In this document: positions 1-7,148 of the stretch, piece by piece
How the letters are laid out: every line of letters begins with the position of its first letter
Numbering within the stretch: the stretch's first letter is position 1
Origin: Lachnospiraceae bacterium
Lineage (GTDB): Bacteria; Bacillota_A; Clostridia; Lachnospirales; Lachnospiraceae
Assembly (NCBI GenBank): GCA_017652545.1
Contig: JAGCAV010000491.1
Span: 1-13,509, forward strand
Direction of reading: 5' to 3'
DNA length: 13,509 bases
Translations under genes and position numbers: made by a program
Notes under the pieces: generated by a model
The model's database searches: none
What the model saw: the letters and a program-made list of their open reading frames with translations, nothing else
What the model was told of the DNA's origin: nothing

Positions 1-441
1 ATACCGGGCATTCTGGCCCTGCTCTCCCAGGTGCTGGAACTGCATGCCGCGATCCGGCCGGATATTTTCATTCCCGGGACGACCAAGTACACACATGAGG
101 AGCTGGAGGAAATGCTGCGCAATGATCTTCTGCCTGTGTTCGTGGCTGTCAATGAGGAGGATCAGGTGATGGGATACGCTTTCTGCGCGATCCGCGATCA
201 GTCCAACTCCAACAATATGGTGCCGTTCCGGTCTGTGTATATCGATGATCTTTGTGTGGATTCATCCATGCGCGGCAGGCATCTCGGAGAGCAGCTGTTT
301 GCCCATGTAAAGGATGAGGCCCGGAAGCTCGGCTGCTATGAGATCACGCTCAATGTCTGGGAAGGAAATGACAGCGCAAGAGGCTTCTATGAAAAGATGG
401 GACTGAAAGTGAAATCGACAACAATGGAATATATTCTATAA
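1..441 (+). CDS. GNAT family N-acetyltransferase, 5' end outside window
   Basis: This is the C-terminal 146 residues of a GNAT (Gcn5-related) acetyltransferase, which moves an acetyl group from acetyl-CoA to an amine; the substrate cannot be read from sequence. The reading frame is open from base 1. The in-frame GTG at 31 is unlikely to be the start, because residues before it (IPGILALLSQVLELHAA) continue a normal GNAT N-terminal helix. The acetyl-CoA loop is visible as VDSSMRGRHLGEQLF (R-G-R-H-L-G, the Q/RxxGxG/A motif A). It is followed by the motif B region NVWEGNDSARGFYEKMGL, with the usual N..A..FYEKMGF-type ending. The stop is 24 bases before the next gene, so the two may be cotranscribed. 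The family call is firm; the target (small molecule or ribosomal protein N-terminus) is unknown. Confidence 0.9.
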   Translation: MPGILALLSQVLELHAAIRPDIFIPGTTKYTHEELEEMLRNDLLPVFVAVNEEDQVMGYAFCAIRDQSNSNNMVPFRSVYIDDLCVDSSMRGRHLGEQLFAHVKDEARKLGCYEITLNVWEGNDSARGFYEKMGLKVKSTTMEYIL

Positions 442-465
442 TCATTTGCGAAACAGGAGGCAGAT

Positions 466-1935
466 ATGATTAATTTAACCATTCATCAGGAGGGAAGAGC
501 ACATAACATCGAGAGGGCAAGGGAACAGAAGATCATCATTCCCACCCTTGCTCAGATGAAGGATCCGGAGCTGATTCCGGAGAAGATCAGGGAGCAGCTT
601 AAACAGGTGGGACTTTGGGATGTGAATCCCCTGAACCTGTTCAGGATCACCTGGAAAAACGAACCGAAGGAGAAGGGAGGCCTTTTCGGAAAACCCAATT
701 TCATCGTGCTGCCTTCCGAACTGACGGGCGTGAAAGCCAAAATCATGCTGATGGTCGGCAAGTATTTCCCGACGGGATGCCATAAAGTCGGCGCTTCCTT
801 CGGCTGCCTGGTTCCGCCTCTTGTCACGGGACAGTTTGATTCGTCCTATCACAGGGCGGTCTGGCCGTCCACCGGCAATTACTGCAGGGGCGGCGCGTTC
901 AACTCAAAGCTTCTGGGATGCCATTCGGTCGCGATTCTGCCCGAAGGCATGAGCAGGGAACGCTTTGAGTGGCTGGAGACTGTGGCCAGTGAGATCATTG
1001 CCACACCCGGCTCCGAATCAAACGTCAAGGAGATCTTCGACAAGACACATGAACTGGAACAGGAGCCTGACTGCATGATCTTCAATCAGTTTGCCGAGAT
1101 GGGCAATTACATGTGGCATTATCATGTGACGGGCAATGCCATACTGGAGAGCTTTGACCTGATGAAGAAAGAGGGCGACCGCCTGTTCGGCGCCGTCTTC
1201 ACTTCCGGATCTGCCGGAACGATGGCCTCCGGTGACAGGATCAAGGATGTTCTGCCCGCCGCGAAGCTCGGTGTAGGCGAAGCCCTGCAGTGTCCGACGC
1301 TTCTGGAGAATGGCTTCGGCGCCCACAGGATCGAGGGCATCGGCGACAAGCATGTTCCGTGGATCCACAATGTGAAAAACACCGACCTGGTCGTGGATAT
1401 CGATGATGAAGATTCCCAGAAGGTCCTTCGGCTTTTCAATGAGCCGGAAGGCATTGCTTACCTGAAGAGCGCCGGTGTACCGGAAGAGACACTGGGGCAG
1501 CTGGGACTGTTCGGTATTTCCGGCATTGCCAACATGCTCTGTGCCATCAAGATGGCGAAGTATTACGAGCTGACAGAGCACGATGTGGTCGCCACCGTCA
1601 TGACGGATTCAGCTGAGATGTACGCATCCCGCGTACGTGAACTTCAGGAGGAAGACGGCCCTTACAGCCGGGAGATGGCAGCTGTGGATTTCCATACGCA
1701 TATTCTGGGAGAGAAGACCGACAATATGCTGGAGCTGACTTATCCGCTCAGAAAACGGGTCCACAACCTGAAGTACTATACCTGGGTCGAGCAGCAGGGG
1801 AAGACATCCGAGGAGCTGAATGCGCTCTGGTATGACCAGGAACATACCTGGGACAGTGTCAAGGCGGACGCGGAAAGGATCGATGAGATGATCATGGCGT
1901 TCAACGAAGATACAGGGCTGCTTAAAGAACTTTGA
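466..1935 (+). CDS. PLP-dependent enzyme, fold type II (cysteine synthase/TrpB-like), function unassigned
   Basis: This 489-residue protein belongs to the fold-type II PLP superfamily (tryptophan synthase beta, cysteine synthase and ammonia-lyase relatives). The likely Schiff-base lysine is Lys107 in TGCHKVGASFG, an HK arrangement as in TrpB rather than the SFK of threonine dehydratases. The phosphate/substrate loop is STGNYCRGGA at residues 135-144, equivalent to SSGNHAQG. It is longer than O-acetylserine sulfhydrylases (about 310 residues) and differs from YgeX diaminopropionate ammonia-lyase (about 400). The C-terminal quarter (MTDSAEMYASRVREL onward) has no feature I can assign. The ATG at 466 is preceded by a strong AGGAGG at 455-460. 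Gene order (next to a threonine synthase-like gene, then purine deaminases and selenium genes) suggests amino acid breakdown linked to purine fermentation, but this is inference. The reaction could be beta-elimination, beta-replacement or ammonia lysis. Confidence 0.85.
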   Translation: MINLTIHQEGRAHNIERAREQKIIIPTLAQMKDPELIPEKIREQLKQVGLWDVNPLNLFRITWKNEPKEKGGLFGKPNFIVLPSELTGVKAKIMLMVGKYFPTGCHKVGASFGCLVPPLVTGQFDSSYHRAVWPSTGNYCRGGAFNSKLLGCHSVAILPEGMSRERFEWLETVASEIIATPGSESNVKEIFDKTHELEQEPDCMIFNQFAEMGNYMWHYHVTGNAILESFDLMKKEGDRLFGAVFTSGSAGTMASGDRIKDVLPAAKLGVGEALQCPTLLENGFGAHRIEGIGDKHVPWIHNVKNTDLVVDIDDEDSQKVLRLFNEPEGIAYLKSAGVPEETLGQLGLFGISGIANMLCAIKMAKYYELTEHDVVATVMTDSAEMYASRVRELQEEDGPYSREMAAVDFHTHILGEKTDNMLELTYPLRKRVHNLKYYTWVEQQGKTSEELNALWYDQEHTWDSVKADAERIDEMIMAFNEDTGLLKEL

Positions 1936-1943
1936 TCACGCAA

Positions 1944-1974
1944 AGACAGGAGACGGACGGTTCGTCTCCTGTCT
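1944..1974 (+). other. Perfect 12-bp hairpin between two PLP genes
   Basis: AGACAGGAGACG (1944-1955) pairs perfectly with CGTCTCCTGTCT (1963-1974) around a 7-base loop. It sits between the stop of the upstream PLP enzyme and the ribosome binding site of the threonine synthase-like gene. The bases after the stem are GATATTG, without a run of T, so it is not a canonical intrinsic terminator. It may instead stabilise or mark a processing point in the mRNA, or be a terminator with a degenerate tail. Confidence 0.6.
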
Positions 1975-1997
1975 GATATTGAGGGAGAACGAAAAGT

Positions 1998-3245
1998 ATG
2001 ATGAAGCATGTTACAGGTGCCAGATGTACGATCTGCGGCAGGGTCGTGCCTGCACAGCCTGATACGACGACCTGCCCGCACTGCGGCGGGATACTGGATA
2101 TCGAATATGACTATGACTACATACGCTCGAAGCTGACCAGGGAAACGCTTCTTGAGCGGAAGGAGCGGACCATGTGGCGCTACATGGAACTGCTTCCTGT
2201 GGAGGGGATCGGGACGCGCCCGCGTCTGCGTGTCGGCTGCTCTCCGCTTTACAAAGCCGATGCGCTCGGAAATATCCTTGGCCTGAAGGATCTCTGGATC
2301 AAGGATGACGGACAGAATCCGACTGCCTCCCTGAAGGACAGGGCATCGGCCATGGCTGTTGTAAAAGCCGAGGAAGCGGGACGGACCATCATCGCCTGCT
2401 CCTCTACCGGGAACGCAGCCAGTTCTCTTGCCGGAAATGCAGCCGCGGCAGGGATGTCCACATTCATCTTTGTGCCTTCCCGGGCCCCGAAGGGCAAGGT
2501 GGCACAGCTGATGATGTTCGGCGCTGTCGTGATCCTTGTCGAAGGAAGCTATGAGGACACATTCCGCATTTCTGCGGAGGCGATCGACCGGTGGGGATGG
2601 TACAACCGCAACGCGGCGATCAATCCGTACCTCATGGAGGGGAAGAAAACGGTGTCCCTGGAGATCGCGGAGCAGCTTTCCTTCAGGATGCCGGACTATG
2701 TGGCCATATCGGTGGGAGACGGCTGTACCATCGGCGGCGTCTGGAAAGGCTTTAAGGATCTGTATGCGGCAGGCCTCATCGACAGACTGCCCCGCATCAT
2801 CAGCGTGCAGGCATCCGGCTGCTGTCCGATCAATACGGCTGCCGCCGCCGGAACCATGGAATGGGTGCCCCAGGAAGAGAATACACTGGCCGATTCCATC
2901 GCTGTAGGTGTCCCCAGGAATCCGGTCAAGGCACTGCGGGCGATCAGCGAATCAAACGGAGTGGTCGTCAATGTCAGCGATGAGGAGATCATGGAGGCCA
3001 TGCGTCTGCTCGGAAAGCATGCGGGCGTCTTTGCGGAACCCGCGGGTGCCGCAGGAACGGCGGGCGTTAAGAAAGCAGTGGAGACGGGTCTGATCGAAAA
3101 GGATGCGTCAGTCGTGTCTGTTGTCACCGGAAACGGTCTGAAAGATGTGAATAATGCGATCAGGGCTGCCGGTGAGCCCATGAGCATCAGGCCGGACATG
3201 GACCACCTGCTGGAGGCGTTCGAGAGCAGGGGGATTCGCCTGTAA
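1998..3245 (+). CDS. thrC: Threonine synthase-like PLP enzyme with N-terminal zinc ribbon
   Basis: A 415-residue fold-type II PLP enzyme that best matches threonine synthase, which converts O-phosphohomoserine to threonine and phosphate. Two CxxC pairs (C10-x2-C13 and C26-x2-C29) form a zinc ribbon like that of many ThrC proteins. The PLP lysine is Lys113 in NPTASLKDRAS, close to the family NPTGSFKDR but with two changes near the lysine. SSTGNAASSLAGNAAAAG is the phosphate-binding/substrate loop and SVGDGCTIGGVWKGF the glycine-rich cofactor loop. FAEPAGAAGTAG and VTGNGLKD are typical of threonine synthase and relatives. GGGAGA at 1983-1988 supports the ATG at 1998; the ATG at 2001 is an alternative. 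No hom or thrB gene is alongside. With its position beside another PLP enzyme and purine genes, this leaves open a catabolic role on a different amino acid; the thrC symbol is therefore provisional. Confidence 0.8.
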   Translation: MMKHVTGARCTICGRVVPAQPDTTTCPHCGGILDIEYDYDYIRSKLTRETLLERKERTMWRYMELLPVEGIGTRPRLRVGCSPLYKADALGNILGLKDLWIKDDGQNPTASLKDRASAMAVVKAEEAGRTIIACSSTGNAASSLAGNAAAAGMSTFIFVPSRAPKGKVAQLMMFGAVVILVEGSYEDTFRISAEAIDRWGWYNRNAAINPYLMEGKKTVSLEIAEQLSFRMPDYVAISVGDGCTIGGVWKGFKDLYAAGLIDRLPRIISVQASGCCPINTAAAAGTMEWVPQEENTLADSIAVGVPRNPVKALRAISESNGVVVNVSDEEIMEAMRLLGKHAGVFAEPAGAAGTAGVKKAVETGLIEKDASVVSVVTGNGLKDVNNAIRAAGEPMSIRPDMDHLLEAFESRGIRL

Positions 3246-3320
3246 GGCTGGAGGCACGTGCGTTCAGGTTGGATTCCCGGACGGCAAAAAACCTGTATAT
3301 GCACCGGGATGACTGACAAA

Positions 3321-3495
3321 GGGGGTCGGGCGGTGATTTCCTCACGGGTCAGAACACTTTCTTACGCGCGAACTCCCGGAGGCGCCGCCACGCCTTCTCA
3401 GCCGGAAGACAGCTACACCTGCGTGGAGCGCACCGCCACGCAATTTACATATCGGGGCGACACTGACCCTACAAGGAAACACCCGCCCATCCCCC
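3321..3495. repeat. Long imperfect inverted repeat enclosing hairpins: candidate structured RNA or MITE-like element
   Basis: The gap between thrC-like (ends 3245) and adeC (ends 3620) holds two long arms that pair with each other. The paired blocks are 3321-3325 with 3491-3495 (5 bp), 3328-3335 with 3480-3488 (8 bp, one bulge), 3337-3342 with 3474-3479 (6 bp) and GGGTCAG 3346-3352 with CTGACCC 3463-3469 (7 bp), about 26 bp in all. Inside lie two more hairpins: GGAGGCG/CGCCTTC (3378-3397, one G-T pair) and TGCGTGG/CCACGCA (3420-3442, perfect). The layout resembles a multibranched non-coding RNA closed by one long helix. It also fits a small non-autonomous element with terminal inverted repeats, though I see no target-site duplication. 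No known RNA family was recognised, and no protein reading frame through it is convincing on either strand. Confidence 0.55.
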
Positions 3496-3533
3496 TGCCG
3501 CAGCTCTTTGCGTACATATAAGATCTTTTCTGC

Positions 3534-3558
3534 CTGTCCGGTTGATATTACCGGACAG
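3534..3558. other. Perfect 9-bp hairpin in the convergent intergenic gap
   Basis: CTGTCCGGT (3534-3542) pairs with ACCGGACAG (3550-3558) around a 7-base AT-rich loop. It is about 60 bases downstream of the adeC stop read on the - strand, and after the long inverted repeat when read on the +. Neither side has a run of T following the stem (ACGTGC on +, GCAGAAAAG on -), so the terminator reading is weak. It could still be a 3'-end stabiliser or bidirectional stop signal for the two convergent genes. Confidence 0.5.
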
Positions 3559-3619
3559 ACGTGCACTCATAATCTGAGGCAGTAGAAGCGTCGAATATCA
3601 CACCCGCTCTGCGCCAGCT

Positions 3620-5359
3620 TTAATCCATCTCCACCGGAACAAAGTCGTAATCCGCCAGCCTGAACAGTCCAAGGTCCGTGATCTTGAGCTCAGGGATGAC
3701 CACCAGGGACATAAAGCACAGCGTCATGAAGGGATCCACGCCGCCTGTGATGTCAAGCTCCCGCCTGGCTGTGGTAATGATGGAGGCCAGTTTTTCGGCC
3801 ACCACTTCGCCGGGCAGATCCGTCATCAGGCCTGCGATCTCGTGCTGCACGGATTCAATGACCTGCCCCTGCTTAACAACCGTCATGCCGCCGCCCAGAC
3901 CGATCAGTTCATGGACCGCGAGGACCATATCCGCATCGTTGTCCCCGGCTACGATAATGTTATGGGAATCGTGGGCGATGGAGGTGGCTACGGCTCCGTT
4001 TTTCAGGTTGAATCCCTTGATCAGTCCCACACCGACGTTTCCTGTCCCGTGGTGCCGCTCCACGACAGCGATCTTGATGATATCCTCCTCATTGCGATGC
4101 CAGATCCCGTCCTCATCCAGATCCACATACGCTTCCGTCTCCTTTGTCACAACAGAGCCCGGCAGGATCTCCATGACTCTGACATGACGGCTCTTCAGCT
4201 TCAGTTCCAGACGGCTGGCGCCAAACCTCTTTACATTCATGCGGCCTGAGACGCTCTCGATCGAGGCATGTACGGTTTCGGGCAGATACTGTTTTCCGGA
4301 TGCCGTGTGTTCACCGGCGATGTAGACCTCATCCACTGAAAAATCCTTATCCAGCGAGGAGAGCAGGAGAAAGTCCGCTCTGCGTCCCGGCGCGATGGCG
4401 CCGCGGTCATCCAGTTTAAAGCATGCGGCTGCATTGATGGTTGCCATGCAGATCGCGTCTATGGGATCCACGCCGGCTCCGATGGCCATCCGGACATTGT
4501 TGTCGATATGGCCGATCTCCAGGATCGTCTTGGCGGCGCAGTCGTCGGTGCACATCAGGCAGCGGTCATAGTTTCGCGCATCTGCCCCTTCCAGAAGGTT
4601 GAGAAGATCGTGACAGGCCGTGCCCTGGCGCAGCAGCACGTACATGCCTCTTCTGATCCTGCTGCGAAGATCTTCTCCGCTGGCACACTCATGATCATTG
4701 GCGACTCCGGCTGCGCAGTAGGCGTCCAGCGCGTGGGCAAAGCCCAGATAATGACCGTCGATGATCTTGTTTCTTTTTCTGGCTGTCAGGATTTTGCTCA
4801 GAACATCATCATTTCCCCGGCATACACCCACAAAGTCCATCATCTCACCGAGTCCCAGAACCCGGGGATTGTCTATCCTGGAATCGATTTCCGACGCCCG
4901 GATAATGGCACCGGCGTTCTCGAAGGGAGTACAGGGAACACAGGAAGGAATCTGCAGAAAGACACTTAAGGGGAGGTCTGCAGAAGCGTTCAGCATATAG
5001 TCAAAACCGTCCAGACCGCATACGTTGACGATTTCATGAGGATCGGCAACAACCGTCGTGGTCCCGCAGGGAACGACGAGTCTGGCGAATTCCGACGGAG
5101 AGACATGGGAGGACTCGATATGCAGATGGCTGTCAATAAAGCCCGGAACCAGATAGCGGCCGCCGGCATCGATGACCTGTCTGGCTTCAGGATAGTCCTC
5201 ATGACCGAAGCCGGCGATCAATCCGTCCCTGATCAGAAGATCACCGTCAAACACTTCCTTGTTGAATACATCGACAATGTGGCAGTTCGTCACTCGAATA
5301 TCAGCCGGTTCCCTGCCGCCGGCTGCATAGATGAGGTGCTTTAACCTGTTTTTATCCAT
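3620..5359 (-). CDS. adeC: Adenine deaminase
   Basis: Adenine deaminase hydrolyses adenine to hypoxanthine and ammonia, feeding purine salvage or degradation in the cytoplasm. The 579 residues match the family length (B. subtilis Ade is about 577). The amidohydrolase metal motif is FIDSHLHIESSH (His78 and His80). Further family signatures are TTVVADPHEIVNVCG, GHYLGFAHALDAYCAAGVANDHECASGED and TDDCAAKTILEIGHIDNNVRMAIGAGVDP. The C-terminal domain carries NIIVAGDNDADM and GGGMTVVKQGQV, also typical of Ade. The start was placed at the ATG at 5359 because AAGGAG (5366-5371) lies 6 bases upstream. A longer frame to 5431 lacks such a site and would add 24 residues unlike the family. It is transcribed away from the guanine deaminase gene. 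Function is assigned with high confidence. Confidence 0.96.
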   Translation of the reverse strand: MDKNRLKHLIYAAGGREPADIRVTNCHIVDVFNKEVFDGDLLIRDGLIAGFGHEDYPEARQVIDAGGRYLVPGFIDSHLHIESSHVSPSEFARLVVPCGTTTVVADPHEIVNVCGLDGFDYMLNASADLPLSVFLQIPSCVPCTPFENAGAIIRASEIDSRIDNPRVLGLGEMMDFVGVCRGNDDVLSKILTARKRNKIIDGHYLGFAHALDAYCAAGVANDHECASGEDLRSRIRRGMYVLLRQGTACHDLLNLLEGADARNYDRCLMCTDDCAAKTILEIGHIDNNVRMAIGAGVDPIDAICMATINAAACFKLDDRGAIAPGRRADFLLLSSLDKDFSVDEVYIAGEHTASGKQYLPETVHASIESVSGRMNVKRFGASRLELKLKSRHVRVMEILPGSVVTKETEAYVDLDEDGIWHRNEEDIIKIAVVERHHGTGNVGVGLIKGFNLKNGAVATSIAHDSHNIIVAGDNDADMVLAVHELIGLGGGMTVVKQGQVIESVQHEIAGLMTDLPGEVVAEKLASIITTARRELDITGGVDPFMTLCFMSLVVIPELKITDLGLFRLADYDFVPVEMD

Positions 5360-5365
5360 GATCCG

Positions 5366-5371
5366 CTCCTT
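5366..5371 (-). promoter_or_regulatory. Ribosome binding site deciding the adeC start
   Basis: On the - strand AAGGAG precedes the ATG at 5359 with a 6-base spacer. It excludes the longer in-frame start at 5431, which has no comparable site. Confidence 0.85.
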
Positions 5372-5378
5372 ACTGTCT

Positions 5379-5407
5379 GGATCTGCCTGCTGTGATGCAG
5401 GCAATCC
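5379..5407 (-). promoter_or_regulatory. Hairpin in the adeC leader just upstream of the ribosome binding site
   Basis: Read on the - strand, GGAT-TGCCTGC (5407-5397) pairs with GCAGGCA-G-ATCC (5390-5379), giving 11 bp with one bulged G and a 6-base loop. It ends about 8 bases before the AAGGAG site. No U run follows, so it is not a terminator; it may influence translation initiation or mRNA stability. The leader does not show the conserved core of the purine riboswitch that I would recognise. Confidence 0.5.
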
Positions 5408-5481
5408 TGAATATCTCAGTGCAGGTGACATCCGCCCTGGCAGGCGGCAAGCAAAATCTCAGGGGTCTGACTTTGCCTGAT

Positions 5482-5510
5482 ATTTTACCTTCTGCCATGG
5501 GTAAAGTAAA
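5482..5510 (-). promoter_or_regulatory. Probable promoter of adeC
   Basis: On the - strand a -35 box TTTACT (5510-5505) and a -10 box TAAAAT (5487-5482) are separated by exactly 17 bases, as in sigma-A type promoters. Transcription would begin near 5475 and give a leader of about 115 bases. That leader contains two copies of a CTGAGAT sequence, which could be regulator-binding or structural elements. Confidence 0.6.
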
Positions 5511-5562
5511 GCATAAAAGGCATCACTTCGGCGTGCCTGCGCAAGTTTTTTTGATTCTTGAT

Positions 5563-5591
5563 TTGAATAACGGAGTGATTTGGGATATAAT
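5563..5591 (+). promoter_or_regulatory. Probable promoter of guaD
   Basis: TTGAAT (5563-5568) and a perfect TATAAT (5586-5591) are spaced by 17 bases, a near-consensus sigma-A type promoter. Transcription would start near 5598, about 60 bases before the first possible start codon of the guanine deaminase gene. Together with the adeC promoter on the other strand, it makes the roughly 300-base gap a divergent control region for the two deaminases. Confidence 0.7.
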
Positions 5592-5659
5592 CAATTTACA
5601 CAAAAAATCGGTGATCTTCAGGAAACAATTCTGCATTTTTTACAAGCCTTACAGGACTC

Positions 5660-6997
5660 ATGATGTCAGGGCAGCATGAGAACACCAGGAAGAGCGGCTT
5701 GCCGATGAGGAAGTTTATGAGCAAGGATTTTATCATAAAGGGTCATATCTGTCATACGCCGTCAAAGGATGTGCTGGATATCCGTGAAAACGCTTTTGTG
5801 GTGTGCACACAGGGCATCTGCCGGGGTATTTTTGATGAGATCCCCGAGCGGTTCGCAGCGCTGGAAGTGATCGACTGTACCGGCCGGCTTGTCATCCCCG
5901 GCATGGTGGATCTGCATATCCATGCGCCGCAGTATGCTTTCTGCGGGACGGGGATGGACTATGAACTGCTTGAGTGGCTGGAAAAGACGACTTTTCCGGA
6001 AGAAGCCCGGTACCAGGATCCGGCGTATGCGGAAAAAGCGTATACGATCTTTGCCGAAAAGATGAGGAAAAGCGCGACTACGAGGGCAGTTGTCTTCGGC
6101 ACGATCCACAGGGAGGGAACGCTCATCCTGATGGATCTGCTGGAGAAATCGGGGCTTGTCGGCTTTGTGGGAAAGGTCAATATGAACCGCAATTCTCCGC
6201 CGGCACTGACAGAACCGGATGCAGTCCGGGCGGCCGATGAAACAAGAAGGTTCATCAGGGATGCCGCAGAACGGGGATACAGCCGGATCAAGCCCATTAT
6301 CACACCGCGCTTTGTTCCCAGCTGCACCGCGGAGCTTCTGGAAGCCCTGGGACAGCTCAGACGGGAGTATGATCTGCCGGTCCAGTCACATTTGTCGGAG
6401 AACCCGGGAGAAGTGGAACTGGTCCGGGAACTGGAGCCGGAGGCGGACTTTTACGGGGATGTCTATGACCGCCACGGCCTCTTCGGGAGAGGCGGAAACA
6501 CGGTCATGGCGCATTGTGTCTATTCCACACCGGAGGAAGTGCGCAGGATGCAGGACAATGGTGTGTGGATCGCCCACTGCCCCTCTTCCAATATGAATCT
6601 TCTGTCCGGCATCGCGCCGATACGCAGGTACCTGGACCTGGGGATGAGGATCGGGCTGGGGACCGATGTGGCCGCCGGCACTTCCGTTTCCATGTTCAGC
6701 GTTGTGACAGAGGCCATTCAGGTGTCCAAGCTGTACTGGAGACTTGTGGATCAGAAAGCGAAAGCATTGACGTTTCCGGAGAGCTTTTACCTGGGTACAA
6801 AAGGCGGAGGATCCTTCTTCGGAAAAGCCGGGAGCTTCGAGGAAGGGTACGGGTTTGACGCTGTGGTGCTGGATGATTCGATCGAACCGTATCCCGGACC
6901 GCTGTCAGTCAGGGACAGGCTGGAAAGAGCTTTTTATCTGGGACTGGACAGAAAGGGGATCGTGATGAAGATCGCCGCCGGCAGGAAGGTTTTTTGA
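5660..6997 (+). CDS. guaD: Guanine deaminase (amidohydrolase family)
   Basis: Guanine deaminase converts guanine to xanthine and ammonia. The protein is 445 residues from the first ATG. The zinc site is seen as VDLHIHAPQY (His86 and His88), followed by the family stretch GMDYELLEWLEKTTFPEE that resembles the LLEWLNTYTFPTE region of known guanine deaminases. Further ligands are His244 in QSHLSEN, His285 in MAHCVY and Asp336 in IGLGTDVAAG; AHCPSSNMNL is also characteristic. The start is uncertain: ATG at 5660, 5663, 5705 or 5717 are all in frame, and the homologous part begins near SKDFIIKGHICHTP, so a start at 5717 is possible. It is divergent from adeC, and its xanthine product is a substrate for the selenium-dependent hydroxylase implied by the downstream genes. 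Confidence 0.93.
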   Translation: MMSGQHENTRKSGLPMRKFMSKDFIIKGHICHTPSKDVLDIRENAFVVCTQGICRGIFDEIPERFAALEVIDCTGRLVIPGMVDLHIHAPQYAFCGTGMDYELLEWLEKTTFPEEARYQDPAYAEKAYTIFAEKMRKSATTRAVVFGTIHREGTLILMDLLEKSGLVGFVGKVNMNRNSPPALTEPDAVRAADETRRFIRDAAERGYSRIKPIITPRFVPSCTAELLEALGQLRREYDLPVQSHLSENPGEVELVRELEPEADFYGDVYDRHGLFGRGGNTVMAHCVYSTPEEVRRMQDNGVWIAHCPSSNMNLLSGIAPIRRYLDLGMRIGLGTDVAAGTSVSMFSVVTEAIQVSKLYWRLVDQKAKALTFPESFYLGTKGGGSFFGKAGSFEEGYGFDAVVLDDSIEPYPGPLSVRDRLERAFYLGLDRKGIVMKIAAGRKVF

Positions 6998-7067
6998 CAG
7001 AGAGGACATCACGCGCAGGCAGGACAGCGTGTCAGACGGGTGAATGCGTGATGTAAAGGTAAAGATC

Positions 7068-7100
7068 CAGTCGGATGCCTCCTTCCGGGGCATCCGACTG
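7068..7100 (+). other. Strong 12-14 bp hairpin between guaD and hydA-like
   Basis: CAGTCGGATGCC (7068-7079) pairs perfectly with GGCATCCGACTG (7089-7100), and two more G-C pairs can form inside the loop. The sequence after it, ATTTATGG, is only weakly T-rich. It may be a partial terminator at the end of guaD or an mRNA processing/stability element. It lies in the gap before the true start of the hydantoinase gene, which argues against the longer in-frame start at 7044. Confidence 0.6.
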
Positions 7101-7133
7101 ATTTATGGAAGTTTACGGATGGAAGAGCATGTG

Positions 7134-7139
7134 AAGGAG
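7134..7139 (+). promoter_or_regulatory. Ribosome binding site deciding the hydA-like start
   Basis: AAGGAG lies 9 bases before the ATG at 7149. The earlier in-frame ATG at 7044 has no such site, and its extra 35 residues would be encoded across a strong hairpin. Confidence 0.8.
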
Positions 7140-7148
7140 AGCGACAGG

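Noticed and set aside
1018..1581. 187-residue frame on the - strand inside the PLP enzyme gene
   Set aside because: It is antisense to a well supported coding gene and shows no recognisable motif; the same holds for other antisense frames, including 7113-8393 and 8731-9615.
3379..3442. SRP RNA-like CCGGAAG segment in the intergenic element
   Set aside because: The flanking helix and loop order do not match SRP domain IV, so the resemblance is a short chance match.
3258..3566. Open reading frames on both strands through the thrC-adeC gap (87 and 74 residues)
   Set aside because: Neither has a ribosome binding site or a recognisable domain, composition is arginine/glycine/proline-rich, and the same bases form long complementary arms, so the frames are best seen as by-products of a structured or repeated element.
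5514..5552. Intrinsic terminator: AGGCA/TGCCT hairpin with a TTCG loop near a run of seven T
   Set aside because: About 8 bases separate the stem from the T-run, the stem is short and mismatched, and no gene ends upstream on the + strand.
5360..5660. Purine riboswitch before adeC or guaD
   Set aside because: The conserved three-way-junction core sequences of the guanine/adenine riboswitch are not visible on either strand, although the genes are typical targets.
7044..7148. N-terminal extension of the hydantoinase from the ATG at 7044
   Set aside because: No ribosome binding site, unlike the AAGGAG before 7149. The extra residues are unlike the family and are encoded across a 12-14 bp hairpin.
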